Shown: one piece after another, positions 62,126 to 64,000 of the stretch
Layout: every line of letters begins with the position of its first letter
Numbering within the stretch: the first letter of the stretch is position 1
Origin: Mesorhizobium plurifarium
GTDB taxonomy: Bacteria; Pseudomonadota; Alphaproteobacteria; Rhizobiales; Rhizobiaceae
Assembly: GCA_000824785.1 (NCBI GenBank)
Contig: CCNB01000012.1
Coordinates: forward strand, 195,319-259,318
Reading direction: 5' to 3'
DNA: 64,000 nucleotides
The notes under the pieces: generated by a model
The model's database searches: none
What the model was told of the DNA's origin: nothing
The model's input: the letters and a program-made list of their open reading frames with translations, nothing else
Program-made: the position numbers and the translations under genes

Positions 62126-62701
62126 CGGATGGACGCTAAGGATCGTTGATCATCGGATGCTCGTCTCAAGCACAAGATTTGACCCTTCAGCTCGGTGGCC
62201 GATACCCGCCCCTCGCCTCTGCTCGCTTCCAACCTCATCAATTCCGCGGTTCACGCAGCTGCCCCGACGCAGCGCCCGTTCGAACGAGGGGTCGTTCCAC
62301 GGCCCCCAGAGCGTTCGCATGTCACCGACGACATCTGCTTCAGCCAACTCTGCCGCCGCCGGTTGCTCGATCAACTGAAATCGGCCGCGACGACTTAGAC
62401 TAGTTTCCGTCCATAAAGCACGTTATGGACGGAAACTAGTCTAGACCTGACGATCAGAACTCGCGTGCTAATTGGTCGACAGGTCGACTTTGCGACGGTC
62501 GGCCAGCGTCGACATCGCCACGGCTCTCGCAGTCCTTGTCCTGTCACTCTGCGATTGAGGGCCTTGGTATCGGCATTGGATTCCAAAGCAGGCGAAGGCG
62601 CGGAAAAGGGTGTTCACCAGCTTGCTGCGAACGGCAGAAAATGCTGGGCCCCATGGTATTTCCCGATGGCAGCGTGCGCGTTCACTTCCTCGGCCCCTGC
62701 G
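62126..62701. other. Intergenic stretch carrying a large inverted repeat, no gene seen
   Basis: About 575 bases follow the LysR gene with no recognisable protein on either strand. Short frames are Arg/Ser-rich shadows. The only notable structure is the 48-bp inverted repeat at 62396-62443. Confidence 0.5.
62396..62443. repeat. Perfect 21-bp inverted repeat with 6-base loop
   Basis: The left arm (62396-62416, beginning TAGACTAGTTTCC and ending CATAA) is exactly complementary to the right arm (62423-62443), and the loop is AGCACG. It lacks a T-run, is far longer than a normal terminator stem and is not inside a gene. It might be a mobile-element end pair, a palindromic small element or a strong mRNA/DNA hairpin. 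Confidence 0.9.
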
Positions 62702-63006
62702 CTAAACAGGTGATCTGGTCAGAACGGCGCGCGAATGCGTGACGCGTGGGGCCTCCCGGAAGTAGTCGGCCGCCAAGCGCCGCCACTTTTGGAAATCGGC
62801 AGAGTTACGAAAATGGACCATGTAGTCCTCGACGGTTTCCCACTTGACCACCAGCCGATAGCTGGTCGGGTCTTCCACGATCCGGTGCAGCGAGAGGCCG
62901 TGGCAACCCTTGGCTTTGAGGAAGAGCGGGGCAGCCTCGGCCACAGCCCGCTCTAAGGCCGCCCGCTACCCGGCTTGACCGCAAGCTCAGCAACCTCCAG
63001 GAACAT
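62702..63006 (-). pseudogene. Antibiotic biosynthesis monooxygenase (ABM)-family gene with a frameshift
   Basis: From an ATG at 63006 the frame reads FLEVAELAVKPGSGRP and then meets a stop. One frame over, AALERAVAEAAPLFLKAKGCHGLSLHR continues with SYRLVVKWETVEDYMVHFRNSADFQKWRRL to 62702, the full ABM domain of about 100 residues. A single-base change near 62960 separates the parts. The second part could also start internally, giving a headless 80-residue protein. It lies directly downstream of the cupin and aldehyde dehydrogenase genes. Confidence 0.7.
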
Positions 63007-63019
63007 ACAGTTCCCCACT

Positions 63020-63439
63020 TCAGCTGACCGGCTTCTGGCCGTGCTCGGCATCAATCCGCCGCGTATCGCCCGTCGCAATCAGCGTGCGCGTTGCTTCCAC
63101 GCTCGCGTAAATCCAGAGGATCTTCATCCGCTTCGTTTTCGACGCATTGATGAACCGATGCGGCAGGTTGGCGGGAATGAATGTCGTGTCCTCGGGCTTC
63201 AACTCGTGGCGCTCGCCATCGATCTCGGCGATAGCATTTCCCTCGAGCAGCATCACACTTTCCTCGCAGTTGTGTGTGTGCAACGGGATCGCCGCGCCCG
63301 GCTCGAAAATCGTGATACCGTTGATGAAGCTGGTCGTCCCGGAGGCGCGGTTCACCAGCGGAATCGTCTTGGCCCCGCCGCCGCGTTCGTGCGCGGGAAT
63401 CTGATCGGGTCTGAATACAGCGGCCTTCTGTGTCGTCAT
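63020..63439 (-). CDS. Cupin domain protein
   Basis: This 139-residue single-cupin protein has TSFINGITIFEPGAAIPLHTHNCEESVMLLEGNAIAEIDGE, containing the metal ligands His, His and Glu, and a later His in PANLPHRFINAS. It starts at ATG 63439 with GAAAGGC before it. A longer open frame upstream is chance. It lies between an aldehyde dehydrogenase and a broken ABM-type gene on the same strand. A dioxygenase, isomerase or ligand-binding role cannot be separated from sequence. Confidence 0.85.
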   Translation of the reverse strand: MTTQKAAVFRPDQIPAHERGGGAKTIPLVNRASGTTSFINGITIFEPGAAIPLHTHNCEESVMLLEGNAIAEIDGERHELKPEDTTFIPANLPHRFINASKTKRMKILWIYASVEATRTLIATGDTRRIDAEHGQKPVS

Positions 63440-63455
63440 CGGGGGTTGCCTTTCG

Positions 63456-64000
63456 CTACTCTGACTTGGATGCTGGTGCGGAGTTTCGTGCCGGACCGAT
63501 CCACACCGTCTTGATGTTGACGAACTCGCGAATGCCGCAGACACCCAATTCGCGGCCGTATCCGGAGCGCTTGATGCCGCCGAACGGGAGGCGGGGATCG
63601 GAAGCAACCATGCCGTTGATGAACACGGCGCCGGCATCGATCCTGCGCGCCAGTTGGCGAGCACGGCCGAGGTCGGAGGTCCAGATGGCCGCACCGAGGC
63701 CATACTCGGTCTGATTGGCGAGCATGATGGCCTCGTCGGCGTTCTCGACCCGGACAATGGCCGCGACCGGTCCAAAGGTCTCCTCGTCGAAGGCCGCCAT
63801 CCCCGGGGTGACATGGTCGAGGATCGTCGGTGCATAGTAATAGCCCGGCCTCTCAATCGGCTGCCCACCGATTTCCAGTCGAGCACCCGCAGCCAATGAT
63901 CGTTCAACCTGCTCGTGCAGGGCGGCGCGTAGATTTGCGCGCGCCAGCGGCCCGATCGAGGTCTCTGCGTCCAGCGGATCACCGATCTTCAGACGTTCGA
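63456..64000 (-). CDS. NAD(P)-dependent aldehyde dehydrogenase (succinate-semialdehyde dehydrogenase-like), partial
   Basis: The frame is open to the right window edge and encodes the last 180 residues of an aldehyde dehydrogenase: [51 protein letters not shown], the [16 protein letters not shown] segment and the typical [30 protein letters not shown] ending of Sad/GabD-type enzymes. The catalytic Cys and cofactor region lie outside the window. It precedes the cupin gene by 16 bases and heads or belongs to a leftward operon. Confidence 0.85.
   Translation of the reverse strand, partial: ERLKIGDPLDAETSIGPLARANLRAALHEQVERSLAAGARLEIGGQPIERPGYYYAPTILDHVTPGMAAFDEETFGPVAAIVRVENADEAIMLANQTEYGLGAAIWTSDLGRARQLARRIDAGAVFINGMVASDPRLPFGGIKRSGYGRELGVCGIREFVNIKTVWIGPARNSAPASKSE

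Noticed and set aside
1..64000. CRISPR array, tRNA, rRNA, integrase or phage genes
   Set aside because: No regularly spaced repeats, tRNA-like cloverleafs or recognisable integrase or phage proteins were seen.

Overview
The window is GC-rich, densely coded DNA dominated by catabolic enzymes, ABC importers and LysR/GntR regulators. A four-gene set resembling the general amino-acid importer AapJQMP, many short-chain dehydrogenases and HpcH/HpaI aldolases, and the base composition all point to an alphaproteobacterium of the Hyphomicrobiales, probably Mesorhizobium-like. This is inference: there is no rRNA, tRNA or housekeeping marker. The number of broken genes and IS scraps suggests an accessory region (island or megaplasmid).

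Layout. (1) 1-3.8 kb, minus strand: a partial old-yellow-enzyme flavin oxidoreductase, an SDR, a meta-cleavage-type alpha/beta hydrolase and an extradiol dioxygenase like homoprotocatechuate 2,3-dioxygenase, behind a sigma70-like promoter. (2) 3.8-4.65 kb: remnants of three IS families (ISL3, IS630, IS66) next to a frameshifted tautomerase gene. (3) 4.7-28.5 kb: the most interesting part, a set of divergent operons that share a 21-bp quasi-palindromic operator and contain a GntR/FCD regulator. It holds a polyamine-type ABC importer (one permease lacks its N-terminus), an amino-acid-type ABC importer (one permease frameshifted, the binding protein encoded apart), a proline-racemase-like protein without the usual catalytic cysteines, two aldehyde dehydrogenases, an Ldh/DpkA-type reductase, four flavin-oxidase-type genes (one broken), a Gfo/Idh/MocA dehydrogenase, an enolase-superfamily enzyme, two DapA-family lyases and an HpaI-type aldolase. 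Together they look like a pathway for an amine or amino-acid conjugate of a sugar acid or hydroxy-imino acid, but the substrate cannot be named from sequence. (4) 28.5-34.6 kb: a GntR remnant, a LysR gene, a small alpha/beta-barrel protein, an amine oxidase, a zinc alcohol dehydrogenase, a cupin protein, and a scar in which a headless LysR gene abuts the tail of larC.

(5) 34.6-58.5 kb: a second catabolic block. The minus strand carries etfA, a small ORF, etfB, an FAD amine-type dehydrogenase and an HpaI-type aldolase. Divergent from these, behind a promoter with a palindrome, run a GarR-like dehydrogenase, an AroE-like dehydrogenase, an SDR, a RidA protein and a FadR/GntR regulator, then two SDRs, a LysR regulator, aapJQMP, a 2-hydroxyacid dehydrogenase-type flavoprotein, a TPP enzyme, hydantoinase A and B subunits, an aminotransferase and a uronate-dehydrogenase-like enzyme, many with overlapping stop and start codons. 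(6) 58.5-64 kb: weakly coding DNA, a 2-oxoadipate dioxygenase/decarboxylase (HglS/DUF1338) divergent from a LysR regulator, a large perfect inverted repeat, a broken monooxygenase-like gene, a cupin protein and a truncated succinate-semialdehyde-type dehydrogenase at the window edge.

No CRISPR array, tRNA, rRNA, integrase or phage gene was seen.
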